DNA of 64,000 nucleotides from Aquabacter sp040049275. Lineage in GTDB: Bacteria > Pseudomonadota > Alphaproteobacteria > Rhizobiales > Xanthobacteraceae. The DNA lies in the NCBI RefSeq assembly GCF_040049275.1, contig NZ_JBDZDT010000002.1, positions 558,001 to 622,000 of the forward strand, read 5' to 3'. The notes beneath the pieces are model-generated. The model did no database searches and was not told the DNA's origin. It saw only the letters and a program-made list of their open reading frames with translations. This document shows, piece after piece, positions 23,893 to 32,588 of this stretch. The position numbers and the translations under genes were made by a program. Positions within the stretch are counted from its first letter, which is position 1. Each line of letters opens with the position of its first letter.

Positions 23893-24329
23893 TGGCTGAG
23901 AAGAAGATCAACGGCGTCACCTATCGGTACGACCGCCTTCCCGCGGACCAGGGCTTCCCGCTCCTGCTTCGCGTGCTCAAGATGCTGGGGTCGGCGAAGG
24001 GCGCTGCGGCGGTCCTCACCGATGCCAACCTGTCGCTGGCAAGCATCGCCGCGGCCGCCGCAAATCCGGCCATCGTCGGGTCGGCGCTGGAGTTCCTCGG
24101 CGACATGGACACGACCGAGGTCTATGCGCTGGTCGAGGAGATGGTTTCCAACTGCCGCGCCGACGGCGAGCCGGCGGTGATTGGCGTCAAGCCGTCGGAC
24201 ACCGCCGAGATGTTGCAGGTCGCCTTCTTCGCCTTCCAGACGGAGTTCGGCGGTTTTTTCGGCGACGGCACGGGGAGCGGTGGAAAGAAGCCAGCGCCAG
24301 CTCCACTTCGCTCACCCCGGCCGAGGTGA
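23892..24329 (+). CDS. Tail assembly chaperone, short form
   Basis: 145 aa. Helical, starting AEKKINGVTYRYDRLPADQGFPLLLRVLKML; this layout between tube and tape-measure genes is that of tail assembly chaperones. The last 22 residues (GDGTGSGGKK...) are low complexity and follow a slippery T TTT TTC at 24254-24260. A -1 shift there joins the frame to the next ORF, giving the long form (about 206 residues, ending at 24514). Chaperones of both forms coat the tape-measure protein during tail assembly. Confidence 0.8.
   Translation: MAEKKINGVTYRYDRLPADQGFPLLLRVLKMLGSAKGAAAVLTDANLSLASIAAAAANPAIVGSALEFLGDMDTTEVYALVEEMVSNCRADGEPAVIGVKPSDTAEMLQVAFFAFQTEFGGFFGDGTGSGGKKPAPAPLRSPRPR
24254..24260 (+). 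other. Candidate -1 programmed ribosomal frameshift site (T TTT TTC)
   Basis: The heptamer T TTT TTC lies exactly in the X XXY YYZ register of the chaperone frame. After slipping, the -1 frame has no stop and reads RRRHGERWKEASASSTSLTPAEVKV, then straight into the downstream ORF. Tail assembly chaperone frameshifts are conserved in long-tailed phages. Confidence 0.7.
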
Positions 24330-24514
24330 AGGTCATAGCTCCAAACATCACGGATCGGATGTGGCTGCTGCGTCCGGTGATGAGCGAGCCCCCGCTGTGC
24401 TCCTACCAGGAAATCCGCACAGTCCTGACCATCGATGACGTCGCCAACCTCAATGAAATCCTCGACCTGCGCGAGGCTGCGTCCTCCAAGGCCATGGCGA
24501 GATCCAGCAAATGA
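24326..24514 (+). CDS. Tail assembly chaperone, -1 frame extension
   Basis: As an independent ORF it would be 62 aa from a GTG at 24326, but the frame is open upstream to the slippery site at 24260, and the upstream residues (GERWKEAS...TPAEVK) look more natural than those of the zero frame. I therefore read it as the C-terminal part of the frameshifted chaperone. It contains MSEPPLCSYQEI and TIDDVANLNEILDLRE, a helical pattern common in such extensions. Overlaps the tape measure gene by ATGA. Confidence 0.75.
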   Translation: MKVIAPNITDRMWLLRPVMSEPPLCSYQEIRTVLTIDDVANLNEILDLREAASSKAMARSSK

Positions 24515-26325
24515 TCATTGAAGAACTGGTCGCGCTCATCGGCTTCAAGGTCGAGGGCGAAGAGCAGATCAAGCGTGCTGCGACTTGGTTCGATCGCCTG
24601 AAGGTGAAGATCCTTGAATTCGCAAAGGCTGTGCAGACGAAGCTCCGCGCCGCCTTTGCGAAGATCGGAGATTTCGTCCGTCGGGAGGCCGGGCATTTCG
24701 GCAGGGGTATCCGGCTGATCGGCGGCGATATGGCTGGGCTTGCGGCCGGCGCCTCCCGTCTTGCTATGGGTGTCGCTGCTGGTGCTGCTGCCTTCGCTGG
24801 GCTCGCCGTCGCCGGCGGGGTGGTCATCGGCGTTGTCGCCGCGCTCGCGACCGTGATCGCCAGCGTGGGCGGGAAGATCGCTCAGGCGCGTCGGGAGCTT
24901 CAGCTCATGGCCGCCGGCATGGGGACCTCGGCGCGCGGTATCGACGTGCTGGGGAATGCGTTCAGCGCGATCGGCGGAATGAGCCCCGAGGACGGCAGGA
25001 AGCAGGCTGAGGATTTCATAAAGGGCTTCAGTAAGGCCCGGGAGGATGCGCTTCGCGGCGACGAGAAGGCGCAGGAGAAGTTTCGGAAACACGGACTTGA
25101 CCCCCGCGACCCCAGCGGACGCGCGCGCGATTCCACTGCGCTCGGGCTCGACCTGATCGAGCGCCGCTATGATCTCATGCAGAAGCGTGAGAAGGCGTTC
25201 CAGAAAAGTCGAAAGGCCGGTGAGGCCGCAGATCAGCGGCTACGGCAATTCGATGAAGAGTTCGGAATCTCGCCCCAGGCAGCGGCGCTGCTTGAGCAAG
25301 TTGGCCCGGAAGAGTTTCGTCGCCGCACTCTAGAGGCTAATGCTCGACGCCCTGCCCCTACATCACAACAAGAAAGCATGAACGCACGAGTGGCTGAAGA
25401 GTGGTCGAAGCTTCAGAACCAACTTGAAACCGTAACTGACGCAGCCAAGCGGCTGGCCGTTGCCCTCTCGGACAAATTGCTTCCACCTCTCAATGATTTT
25501 CTCGGATGGGTAATCTCGATAGGCAAGAAGCTTGGCTTAGTCCCCGAGACGCAGGACGAAGTTAAGCAGCGCCAGGCGGCTGCAAAGGAGCGCGTTGACG
25601 TCGCGCAGGACGAGGTCGACATTCTGACCCGGCCGGCATCTCCCGAGGAAACCCCGCAAGAGGCCCGCGCCCGATCGCTCCGCGCGAAGAGGGCCAAGGC
25701 TAAGCTTCAAGCGGCCCAGGAAGCCTACGATAGGGTCATGGCAGAAGGAGTGCCGATCCCTCCGCCACGACCGGCCGAAGCCACGCCCCCCGCTCCCCCG
25801 GCGCGCCCCGGGGATGCGCCGCGGCCATCAACCCCGTTGCCCCAGGCTCGTCCGAATGAGGCTCCAACCGGAGGGGCATCTGCGTCGCAGTCGCGCCCAC
25901 AGGATGCCCAGACCGCTCCATTGACCCCGCCGAATAGCGGAGGGAGGGGGGCGGAAGCACTGCCCCGCTCAGGCGGTAATCCTCAGGCGCGACCCGCCGA
26001 AGATCCTGGTCCGACAGTGGGGCAAGCCTTCGCCGGCTGGATGCAGGAGTTCGGTGCATTTCTCAGGGATGCCGCGGTAGCAGCCGCGACCATCCAGCAT
26101 CAGGTGTCTCCGTCCGTGAATGCGGAGAAGGTCGCGAACGGTGAGGCGGCGAAGGCCGTCACCAACAATGTCACCAACGACCAACGAGATCAGCGGCAGG
26201 TGAGTGTCACAGTGAACGCGGAGGTCAATGAGGTCCCGCAGCTTGGTCCTGTGGTGACTGATGCAGTGTCGTCGGCGTTGGTGAAAAGTTCAAACGCTAC
26301 TACTGCCGCGGCCCCTGGCCCGTAG
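24511..26325 (+). CDS. Tape measure protein
   Basis: 604 aa. An amphipathic N-terminal part, a hydrophobic region about residues 75-120 (SRLAMGVAAGAAAFAGLAVAGG...), long helical stretches with many charged residues, and a proline-rich segment about 410-500 made of repeated P-[RQ]-P-x-[ED]-A-like units. It sets tail length and may help DNA cross the membrane. Short for the role, implying a tail of roughly 90 nm if 1.5 angstrom per residue holds. The last 26 bases overlap the converging membrane gene. Confidence 0.83.
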   Translation: MIIEELVALIGFKVEGEEQIKRAATWFDRLKVKILEFAKAVQTKLRAAFAKIGDFVRREAGHFGRGIRLIGGDMAGLAAGASRLAMGVAAGAAAFAGLAVAGGVVIGVVAALATVIASVGGKIAQARRELQLMAAGMGTSARGIDVLGNAFSAIGGMSPEDGRKQAEDFIKGFSKAREDALRGDEKAQEKFRKHGLDPRDPSGRARDSTALGLDLIERRYDLMQKREKAFQKSRKAGEAADQRLRQFDEEFGISPQAAALLEQVGPEEFRRRTLEANARRPAPTSQQESMNARVAEEWSKLQNQLETVTDAAKRLAVALSDKLLPPLNDFLGWVISIGKKLGLVPETQDEVKQRQAAAKERVDVAQDEVDILTRPASPEETPQEARARSLRAKRAKAKLQAAQEAYDRVMAEGVPIPPPRPAEATPPAPPARPGDAPRPSTPLPQARPNEAPTGGASASQSRPQDAQTAPLTPPNSGGRGAEALPRSGGNPQARPAEDPGPTVGQAFAGWMQEFGAFLRDAAVAAATIQHQVSPSVNAEKVANGEAAKAVTNNVTNDQRDQRQVSVTVNAEVNEVPQLGPVVTDAVSSALVKSSNATTAAAPGP

Positions 26326-26695
26326 AAACGCTGAGCATTAGCTCAAGATCTTCCAGTGACTTGAACTTAATGGCCTTTCCAGAGATTAACGCCACCACAC
26401 CATCGGGCTCGGTTCGGTACGGCGTTCCTGAAATGACACCGTCCGCAGTGAAGTCAATTGAAAGGGTCTTCACCGGCGATACACCCTCATCTCCGGCCCA
26501 GGTGCCAGCGAGCTTCATCGCGGTAGGGCTTCCAGGATAGGGCTTCAAAAGAAACGAATGTATGAGGGCGATTAAGAACAGGAAGAAGCCGTAAAAATAC
26601 CAAGGGAAAAATTCTCGCCCTTTGTTTTCGGCGATTTTGGCCGGGATGAAGGCCAGTCCCAGACCAATCAGAACGAATACCAAGAAGACTTCCAT
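26300..26695 (-). CDS. Membrane protein, likely moron inside the tail operon
   Basis: 131 aa. Two hydrophobic helices at about residues 2-18 and 32-50 (PAKIAENKGREFFPWYFYGFFLFLIALIHSFLL) followed by a soluble domain of about 75 residues. The IAxxKGRxFxxWxxYGxxLFxIALIHxxLL type hairpin recurs in small bacterial membrane proteins with varied C-termini. The gene is antisense to the structural operon and AT-richer than it, so it is probably expressed in the lysogen. Superinfection exclusion is one guess; no direct evidence. Confidence 0.72.
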   Translation of the reverse strand: MEVFLVFVLIGLGLAFIPAKIAENKGREFFPWYFYGFFLFLIALIHSFLLKPYPGSPTAMKLAGTWAGDEGVSPVKTLSIDFTADGVISGTPYRTEPDGVVALISGKAIKFKSLEDLELMLSVSTGQGPRQ

Positions 26696-26726
26696 CGTTT
26701 CCCCCTATCAGCGCCCTGCGATTATC

Positions 26727-26810
26727 TTAGCTCATAAGCAGCGGAATCCGCGATGGGGCTCGTGCCGGGGCCAAGAGCAGAAACGGAACGACAAGCCACA
26801 CCCGACGCAT
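26727..26810 (-). CDS. Putative 27-residue signal-peptide-like micropeptide
   Basis: A full GGAGGTGA site precedes an ATG at 26810 by a few bases. The peptide starts MRRVWLVVPFLLLAPARA and ends 9 residues later. It could be a leader or lysis-type peptide, or the remnant of a longer secreted gene, lying 31 bases upstream of the reverse membrane gene (26300-26695) with which it may form an operon. Confidence 0.4.
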   Translation of the reverse strand: MRRVWLVVPFLLLAPARAPSRIPLLMS

Positions 26811-26918
26811 GCTCACCTCCCCAGGTTATGGGGAGGCATTGTGGGGTGTCGGCGGGGGAGGGGCAACAGATCGCCCAGTGGCCTTCCGCATCGTGCACTT
26901 TCTTTCTGAGGAAAGCTG

Positions 26919-27425
26919 ATGGCATTCTTTTTTCTGGTGGCTCGCACGTTGGGTCCCATCGGCATCAACGTGGTCATCGTGGAAGAGCATCGCGCCGAGA
27001 TGACGATCGCCGACCATCCGGTGGAGCGCGGAGCGAAGATCAGCGATCACGCATGGCGCGAGCCCTATCGTCTCCGGATTGAGGGCGCGATCGATGCGCC
27101 GGCGGCGTTTGCTTCCTATCAGGCCATCCTCGCCCTACAGGCGGCGGCCGAGCCTTTCACGATGGTGAGCGGTCTGAAGGTTTACACCAACATGCTCATT
27201 GAGCGGGTGAGCGCGCTTCGCGACACCGTTTATCCCCGCGTGCTGATGTTCAATGCCGAGCTGCGCGAGGTGATCATCGTTGACACCGAGGCCTCCTCCG
27301 GCTCAGCGGGAAGCCCGGAGCCGGGCAGCACTGCTGATCGGGCGGGCGCGGTGCAGAACAGGGGCACTGTCCAGGCGCGACAGGTTCAATCGAATGACCT
27401 CTTGAACTCGGCCCTGCCTCGATGA
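26919..27425 (+). CDS. Baseplate protein, Dit-like (DUF6046-type)
   Basis: 168 aa, start supported by AGGAAAG. Residues 10-70 read GPIGINVVIVEEHRAEMTIADHPVERGAKISDHAWREPYRLRIEGAI, the conserved N-terminal domain of myovirus baseplate proteins that bind the tail-tube end. The C-terminal 35 residues are Ser/Gly-rich. It is the first baseplate gene and resumes the structural operon after the reverse membrane gene. Confidence 0.8.
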   Translation: MAFFFLVARTLGPIGINVVIVEEHRAEMTIADHPVERGAKISDHAWREPYRLRIEGAIDAPAAFASYQAILALQAAAEPFTMVSGLKVYTNMLIERVSALRDTVYPRVLMFNAELREVIIVDTEASSGSAGSPEPGSTADRAGAVQNRGTVQARQVQSNDLLNSALPR

Positions 27426-27727
27426 CCACCTTCTACGAGATCCCCATCACGAACGCGGCTCGGCAGCGGTTCATTACGACCCTCAATGGTCGCTCCTGCC
27501 AATTCGACGTGAACTTCAACGTGACCACGCAACGGTGGTCGTTTGATCTTGAGATTGAGGGCACGCTGGTCCTGGCCGGTCGTCGGATCGTGCTTGGGGT
27601 GGATCTGCTTGAGCCCTTCAAATTGGGCTTGGGGCAGATCTTCGCGGTGGCGTGGACGCCGGGCGCACTCCCAGATCGAGAAGGGCTCCCCAGCGGGGCC
27701 GTGCGCCTCATCAACGCGGTGGACTGA
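27422..27727 (+). CDS. Small baseplate-associated protein (DUF6983-like)
   Basis: 101 aa, ATGA overlap with the previous gene. FYEIPITNAARQRFITTLNG, then WSFDLEIEGTLVLAGRRIVLGVDLLEPFKLGLG is the pattern of a short beta-rich protein that always sits between the Dit-like and hub genes in this phage group. It probably forms a hub accessory. Confidence 0.75.
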   Translation: MTTFYEIPITNAARQRFITTLNGRSCQFDVNFNVTTQRWSFDLEIEGTLVLAGRRIVLGVDLLEPFKLGLGQIFAVAWTPGALPDREGLPSGAVRLINAVD

Positions 27728-28594
27728 ATGTCTCGCATGTGGAAACGCCGGGTCGTCGCGACGGTGTCGGGACGAGCGGGGGAACTTGTCGTCAGGGATC
27801 TCCGCATCGACTTCCAGGCGCAGCGCTCCATCGGCTCCAAGCAGAACGAAGGCGTGGCGACCATCTGGAACCTGAAGCGCGAGAATCGCGGAAAGCTGGG
27901 CGAGGAATTCGACACCCTGAAGATTGAGGCCGGATACGAGAGTGGCGAGTTCGGGATCATTTTCAAAGGGCAGATCCGGGACGTCACCATCGACCAGGAG
28001 GGCGCTGACATCCGCTCGTTTCTCCAATGCGGCGACGGCGACAAGGGCATCAATAAGGGTGTGGTGACGAAGACCTTTCCGGCCGGCACGAAGCCCCGTG
28101 AGGTCGCGGACTATCTGGTCTCCCAGATGCCTGACGTCGATGTTGGAGACCTTCGGGGGTTCGACGATCTTCCGGCCTATAAACGCCCCATCTCGCTCTA
28201 CGGCTATGCCTCACGGGAACTGGACGAGCTTGGCCGGCAGCATGGCGTTTATTGGAGCGTTCAGAACGGCGCCGCGGAGGCCATCAAGAGCGATGGCTAC
28301 ATCAATGACACCGTGGTGATTTCGAGCGCGAGCGGCCTCATTGGCGCGCCGAAGGTCACCGATAAGGGCGTATCCCTGCGCTCGCTTTTACGCCCAGCCA
28401 TCGGCCCGGGCCGAGTAGTGGACGTTCGCTCGAACTTCCTCGACGAGGCCAGCGGCCGAGACAAGGCCGCGTCGGACCAGGGGGGCGGCCTCTTCCGTGT
28501 CGCCTCGGTGAGCTTCGCCGGATCAAACCGCGATAAGCCGTTCTACTGCGACATCGACGGCAACCGCATCCAGGGTGGAAAGGTCGTCAAATAA
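27728..28594 (+). CDS. Baseplate hub protein (gp43/gp44-like)
   Basis: 288 aa, start directly after the preceding stop. A beta-rich N-terminal domain (DLRIDFQAQRSIGSKQNEGVATIWNL), a middle with TFPAGTKPREVADYLVSQM, and a C-terminal LRSLLRPAIGPGRVVDVRSNF ending FRVASVSFAGSNRDKPFYCDIDG match hub proteins in the gpD/gp27 role of contractile tails: they form a trimer that carries the spike. Confidence 0.78.
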   Translation: MSRMWKRRVVATVSGRAGELVVRDLRIDFQAQRSIGSKQNEGVATIWNLKRENRGKLGEEFDTLKIEAGYESGEFGIIFKGQIRDVTIDQEGADIRSFLQCGDGDKGINKGVVTKTFPAGTKPREVADYLVSQMPDVDVGDLRGFDDLPAYKRPISLYGYASRELDELGRQHGVYWSVQNGAAEAIKSDGYINDTVVISSASGLIGAPKVTDKGVSLRSLLRPAIGPGRVVDVRSNFLDEASGRDKAASDQGGGLFRVASVSFAGSNRDKPFYCDIDGNRIQGGKVVK

Positions 28595-29298
28595 TGGCCG
28601 GATACCAGGGCTCCTCGACGCGTCGGTCTCTTCAAGAGGCGATCGCAGCCATCATCGAGGCCGAGCGCCGGGACATGTTCACCGCGCTTCCCGCTCGTGT
28701 GACAGCTTACGATCCTGGCAAGCAAAACGGCGGCATGCAGCCCGCCTTGAAGCAGACGTTCGGCGACCAAGAGCTGACCGCACCGGAGCTCCAGAGCGTG
28801 CCGCTGCTTCATCCAAGGGGAGGTGGATTCGGCATCCATTTTCCAATGCAGGCGGGTGACCCGGTCACGCTGCTGTTCGCCGGCCGGTCGCGCGACGCGT
28901 TCCAGAGCGAAGGTCAGAGCATCAGCAATGCGCCGGGCCGAATGCATGACTTGTCTGATGCTGTCGCTATCCCCGGGGGCTATCCCGACGACGCCCCAAT
29001 GACCGGCGTCAACGGCACCGATTTCTTTGCCGGTTCGAACGACGGCAAGAAGGGCGCGAAGGTCACGCCCGGGGGGAAAGTGTCTCTCACCGGCGGCGCG
29101 TCGGGGGCGGACAAGGTGATCATTTCGGCCGAAGGCAAGATCGACCTAAAGGGCGAGACCGGGGACAGCCTCCTTCAAATCTTTCGTGACTTCATGGTGG
29201 TGTTCAATGCCCACCTTAATGGGGGTGCCGCGGTGGATAGCGCATATCAGGCACAGGTCACGGCGCTGATCGCGAAGCTCGATGGGATCAAAGCCTGA
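28594..29298 (+). CDS. Membrane-puncturing spike protein, Gp138/gpV-like
   Basis: 234 aa. The N-terminus is helical with MFTALPARVTAYDPGK, then an OB-fold-like barrel (about residues 40-120: PELQSVPLLHPRGGGFGIHFPMQAGDPVTLLFAGR). The following VSLTGGASGADKVIISAEGKIDLKG repeats are typical of a triple beta-helix. The protein perforates the outer membrane during contraction. Overlaps the next gene by one base. Confidence 0.82.
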   Translation: MAGYQGSSTRRSLQEAIAAIIEAERRDMFTALPARVTAYDPGKQNGGMQPALKQTFGDQELTAPELQSVPLLHPRGGGFGIHFPMQAGDPVTLLFAGRSRDAFQSEGQSISNAPGRMHDLSDAVAIPGGYPDDAPMTGVNGTDFFAGSNDGKKGAKVTPGGKVSLTGGASGADKVIISAEGKIDLKGETGDSLLQIFRDFMVVFNAHLNGGAAVDSAYQAQVTALIAKLDGIKA

Positions 29299-29666
29299 TG
29301 TCCTCTTTCCTCGGGCTGTCCATTCAGCCGCACAATGATCTGCATCTCGACGATGATGGCAATCTCGTCGTGGTTGTGGATGCCGAGGCCATCGGCCAGC
29401 ACATTCGGCAGCGGCTCATGTTCTGGCAGGGCGAGTGGTTTCTCGACCAAGACGCCGGTGTGGCGTGGACCGAATACGTTCTCGGCCGCCCGCCGTCGGA
29501 AATGCCGATCGCCGAGGCGACGATCAAGGCAGAGGTCATGGCCACGCCGGGCGTGACCGAGATCCTGGAATTCGACGCTAGCTACGACCGGGCCTCCCGC
29601 GGCCTGCGCATCAACGGCCTCGTCGTCGCGACGGTCTTCGAAGACACGGCTGAAATCCAGTTCTGA
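29298..29666 (+). CDS. Baseplate wedge protein, gp25/gpW-like
   Basis: 122 aa, matching the gp46 position. HIRQRLMFWQGEWFLDQDAGVAWTEYVLG, then the ATIKAEVMATPGVTEILEFDASYD core are the conserved helices and strands of short baseplate proteins (gpW/gp25-type) that link sheath and wedges. Confidence 0.85.
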   Translation: MSSFLGLSIQPHNDLHLDDDGNLVVVVDAEAIGQHIRQRLMFWQGEWFLDQDAGVAWTEYVLGRPPSEMPIAEATIKAEVMATPGVTEILEFDASYDRASRGLRINGLVVATVFEDTAEIQF

Positions 29667-29673
29667 GGTGATC

Positions 29674-30576
29674 ATGGCGGACTACGGTGTTCTGCCAGTT
29701 GGCTTCGCCCGCAAGCCCCTGGCAACGATCCTCGCTGAGATCGAGGAGGCAAACCGAGGCACGTTCGGGGTTGGCGTTATTCAGGCGCCACAGTCTCCCT
29801 TGGGGCAAGTCAACGGCCTCATGACCGATCTCATCGCGCAACTATGGGAGGTGAGTGAAGACACCTACCAGTCGTATGACCCGGACCAAGCCGAGGGCGT
29901 TCGTCTCGATATGCTTGCCAAACTGCGCCTTCTGGCGCGGGCCACCGATGAGCCGGACGACGAGCTGCGCCAGGCCATCACGAACGCCGGCCGTGCGCGC
30001 ATTGACCTGCAAGACCTACTCCGGGCGGTGCGCGGCATCGACGGCGTGACCTACGCTCAGGTTTTTGTGAACGACACGGACAGCACCGATGCCAACGGCC
30101 TCTCCGCTCATTCTGTCGGCGTCGCCGTCATCGGAGGTGATGATGCGGAGGTGGCGGCCGCGGTCCGAGCCTATGTGGTGCCCGGCATCGGCACGAGCGG
30201 CAATGTCCGGATTGACGTGAACATTGACGGGGTGTGCCGGTCCATCTGGCTCGTGCGGCCGACGGCCGTTCCGATTACGCTGGAGGTGGAGGTCATCCGC
30301 CGCTCGGATCGGCTGGGGTGCCCGCCGGCGGCGCTCACCGCCATCGCGGAGGGGCTGGTGGCTGACCTTTCTGGCGACCGGCAGCTCATCAACGGCGAGG
30401 ATGTGACGCTGCACACGATCCGGGCCGCAATCGAGGCGCGATATCCCAATGTCGAGGTGGTCGATGTCCAAGGCGCGCGGGACAGCGGTGCGCCTGACGA
30501 TCTCCCAATTCCCATCGCCTTCGACGAGATCGCCACCTTCGCCCTTGTCGATATCACGGTGACGAACGCGCCATGA
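29674..30576 (+). CDS. Baseplate J-like protein
   Basis: 300 aa from the ATG at 29674 with GAGGTGATC before it. FARKPLATILAEIEEANRGTFG, then GQVNGLMTDLIAQLWEVSEDTYQSYDPDQAEGVRLDMLAKL, then DLLRAVRGIDGVTYAQVFVND, then HSVGVAVIGGDDAEVAAAVR...VPGIGTSGN is the J-protein signature. It forms wedges of the baseplate between sheath and hub. Overlaps the next gene by four bases. Confidence 0.9.
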   Translation: MADYGVLPVGFARKPLATILAEIEEANRGTFGVGVIQAPQSPLGQVNGLMTDLIAQLWEVSEDTYQSYDPDQAEGVRLDMLAKLRLLARATDEPDDELRQAITNAGRARIDLQDLLRAVRGIDGVTYAQVFVNDTDSTDANGLSAHSVGVAVIGGDDAEVAAAVRAYVVPGIGTSGNVRIDVNIDGVCRSIWLVRPTAVPITLEVEVIRRSDRLGCPPAALTAIAEGLVADLSGDRQLINGEDVTLHTIRAAIEARYPNVEVVDVQGARDSGAPDDLPIPIAFDEIATFALVDITVTNAP

Positions 30577-31286
30577 CGACCTGCCCAGTGACCGGCGTGC
30601 TGGTCGAGGAAGAGATCGACCGCGTCGCGACGCAGTATCGCGAGAGTCCGAAGCTCCTGGGGCTCATCCGTGCCTATCTTGGGCAGGTGGAAGAGGCCAT
30701 TCAGGTCGCATGCTCTGTCCCGAGCTTCTTTGATCTCGACACCGCAGTTGGCGATCAACTCACGCTGCTGGGAAAACGCCTCGGCTTTCCGCGATGCCAT
30801 TGTGGATGCGTGATGCCGCCTGTGATCGGTTTCGACTGTGATGGGGCCTATCAGGGCCCGTACACGATCGTCGGAGCGTGCGAGGGCGGCTCGCTGCTTT
30901 CCTGCCGCGAGACGGGCTCCTCGACCATCTGCATCGACGATGATGACCTGTATCGGCCGATCCTCAAGGCTCGGCGCTACCAGATGCTCGGGCTGTATGA
31001 CATCGATTCCTTAAACGCTGCGGCGGAACTGATCTGGGGGCCGACCGCCTCCGCTCACACTCTTGGTGGTGGAGTGGTGGCCGTGGCGCCTGGCCGCGAG
31101 CTGACCGACGATGAATTCATGCTTCGGCCAATCGCCTTCCGAGCGCTACCGATCGCGCCGGGGATCAAGGCCATGACCAGTGACGCGGCCGGCCCGATCG
31201 TGGGATTCGGCGACGGCTGGGGAGGGGCCTGTGACGGCTCCGAAATCCTCTGCCCGATCGATCCTCATCCCTACGACTGCCCCTGA
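30573..31286 (+). CDS. Baseplate/tail protein, DUF2612 (gp48-like)
   Basis: 237 aa. RVATQYRESPKLLGLIRAYLGQVEEA, then FFDLDTAVGDQLTLLGKRLGFPR and a YRPILKARRYQMLGLYDIDSLNAAAE segment match DUF2612, the protein following J in this phage group. The protein has twelve or more cysteines clustered at residues about 78-120 and near the C-terminus, some as C-x-C-G-C, suggesting a metal site in the tail tip. Coupled to the J gene. Confidence 0.82.
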   Translation: MTTCPVTGVLVEEEIDRVATQYRESPKLLGLIRAYLGQVEEAIQVACSVPSFFDLDTAVGDQLTLLGKRLGFPRCHCGCVMPPVIGFDCDGAYQGPYTIVGACEGGSLLSCRETGSSTICIDDDDLYRPILKARRYQMLGLYDIDSLNAAAELIWGPTASAHTLGGGVVAVAPGRELTDDEFMLRPIAFRALPIAPGIKAMTSDAAGPIVGFGDGWGGACDGSEILCPIDPHPYDCP

Positions 31287-31301
31287 TCTAAAGGAAATAT
31301 C

Positions 31302-32588
31302 ATGACCGCTATCTCGCTGCCCTTCGCGAGCGATGTCGCGCGCCGTCGTGTCCCTGACGCAGGCGAGCTTGCCCAGGGCATCCCTTGCGGGCCGCTCGAC
31401 GAGAAGATGTTCAATTGGTTGTTCTGGTACGCAACCGGCCAGCTCGGCAGCTTCATCTCAAATTCGGGCGGCACGCCAGATGATGCTGACCTGGATCAGG
31501 TCTCAAGCTATGCGCGCCTTCAGTCGCTGAACTACAGGGTTGCAAGCGGCACCGCCAATGCGCTCTCGGTCACTCTCGATCCGGCCCCGGCCTCCAACGC
31601 CGTATTGGAAGGCATGCCGATCCGGTTAAAAATCACCGCGTCCAATACAAGTGCCGCAACACTCAACGTCGGTGCTGGAGCGCTGCCTATCAAAACACTG
31701 CGCGGTGCTGACGTTGAACTTGGAGACCTCGTTGTCGATTCAATCACCACCTTGATTTGCACGGGTACTGCCTGGATTTTCACTGGGATCGCCTATAGCG
31801 AAGTTCCCCGCATCGCACCAAGCGGAGTCGTGCTTTGGGTTCGCACGGACGGGAGCGACAACAACGATGGACTGACCAATAGTGCGTCGGGTGCCTTCGC
31901 AACCGTCATGGGAGCGATCACAAAAGGACTCGCCCGCTATTCACTCCCTCCGGGCCAGACGGCGCTTATCCGGCTCGGCATTCCTGGGACTTATGCGGCG
32001 CCGGGCTCCCTGCCGTATGTTGGAGCGCCTCTTGAAATCCGAGGCGATGCCGCTGCTCAGGCGAGCTATGTATTGTCTGGGGCTGGAGCAGGCTCAGGAG
32101 TAATCGCCGTTGGTGTGGGGCAATTGTCATTAACCGGGCTGACCATCACCAATACTGGAACTATCAGCCATAGTGTAAACGCTGATAATAGCGGGTACGT
32201 CCTTCTAACTAATGTGACGTTCCTTACGTCTGTAACCACAACCTTTGCTCTTATGGCAGCGACAGGAAGCGGTGTCATCCGGATGGGAGCTGGATGCATT
32301 GTGAATGCGAGCGCCGGGTATTTGTGGCTGGCTGGCGGTGGGACAATCGTCATGGGCGCAAATCTCGCCCTGCAGTCTACCCCAAACTACACTACGGCCA
32401 CTGCCCAAGCGTTGGACGGCGGCAAGATATTGCGTGGCTCTCCCGCCACCGCATTCACTGGCACCGGAGCACTTGGGCTTCGATACAACGCTCAAATGAA
32501 TGGCATCATCGATATGCTTTTCGGCGGGGCGAGTTTTATTCCTGGCAATTCGGCCGGAACTACTGCGACTGGAGGCCAATATCAATGA
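31302..32588 (+). CDS. Tail spike/fibre protein, beta-helix type
   Basis: 428 aa. The N-terminal about 70 residues (PFASDVARRRVPDAGELAQGIPCG..., with an FNWLFWYATGQLGSFI helix) anchor it to the baseplate; residues 175 on are Gly/Ser/Thr-rich with repeated short strands and turns such as IGVGQLSLTGLTITNTG, IRMGAGCIVNASAG and IVMGANLALQS, typical of a right-handed parallel beta-helix. Codon use is AT-richer than in the baseplate genes, as common for receptor-binding proteins exchanged between phages. Confidence 0.8.
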   Translation: MTAISLPFASDVARRRVPDAGELAQGIPCGPLDEKMFNWLFWYATGQLGSFISNSGGTPDDADLDQVSSYARLQSLNYRVASGTANALSVTLDPAPASNAVLEGMPIRLKITASNTSAATLNVGAGALPIKTLRGADVELGDLVVDSITTLICTGTAWIFTGIAYSEVPRIAPSGVVLWVRTDGSDNNDGLTNSASGAFATVMGAITKGLARYSLPPGQTALIRLGIPGTYAAPGSLPYVGAPLEIRGDAAAQASYVLSGAGAGSGVIAVGVGQLSLTGLTITNTGTISHSVNADNSGYVLLTNVTFLTSVTTTFALMAATGSGVIRMGAGCIVNASAGYLWLAGGGTIVMGANLALQSTPNYTTATAQALDGGKILRGSPATAFTGTGALGLRYNAQMNGIIDMLFGGASFIPGNSAGTTATGGQYQ

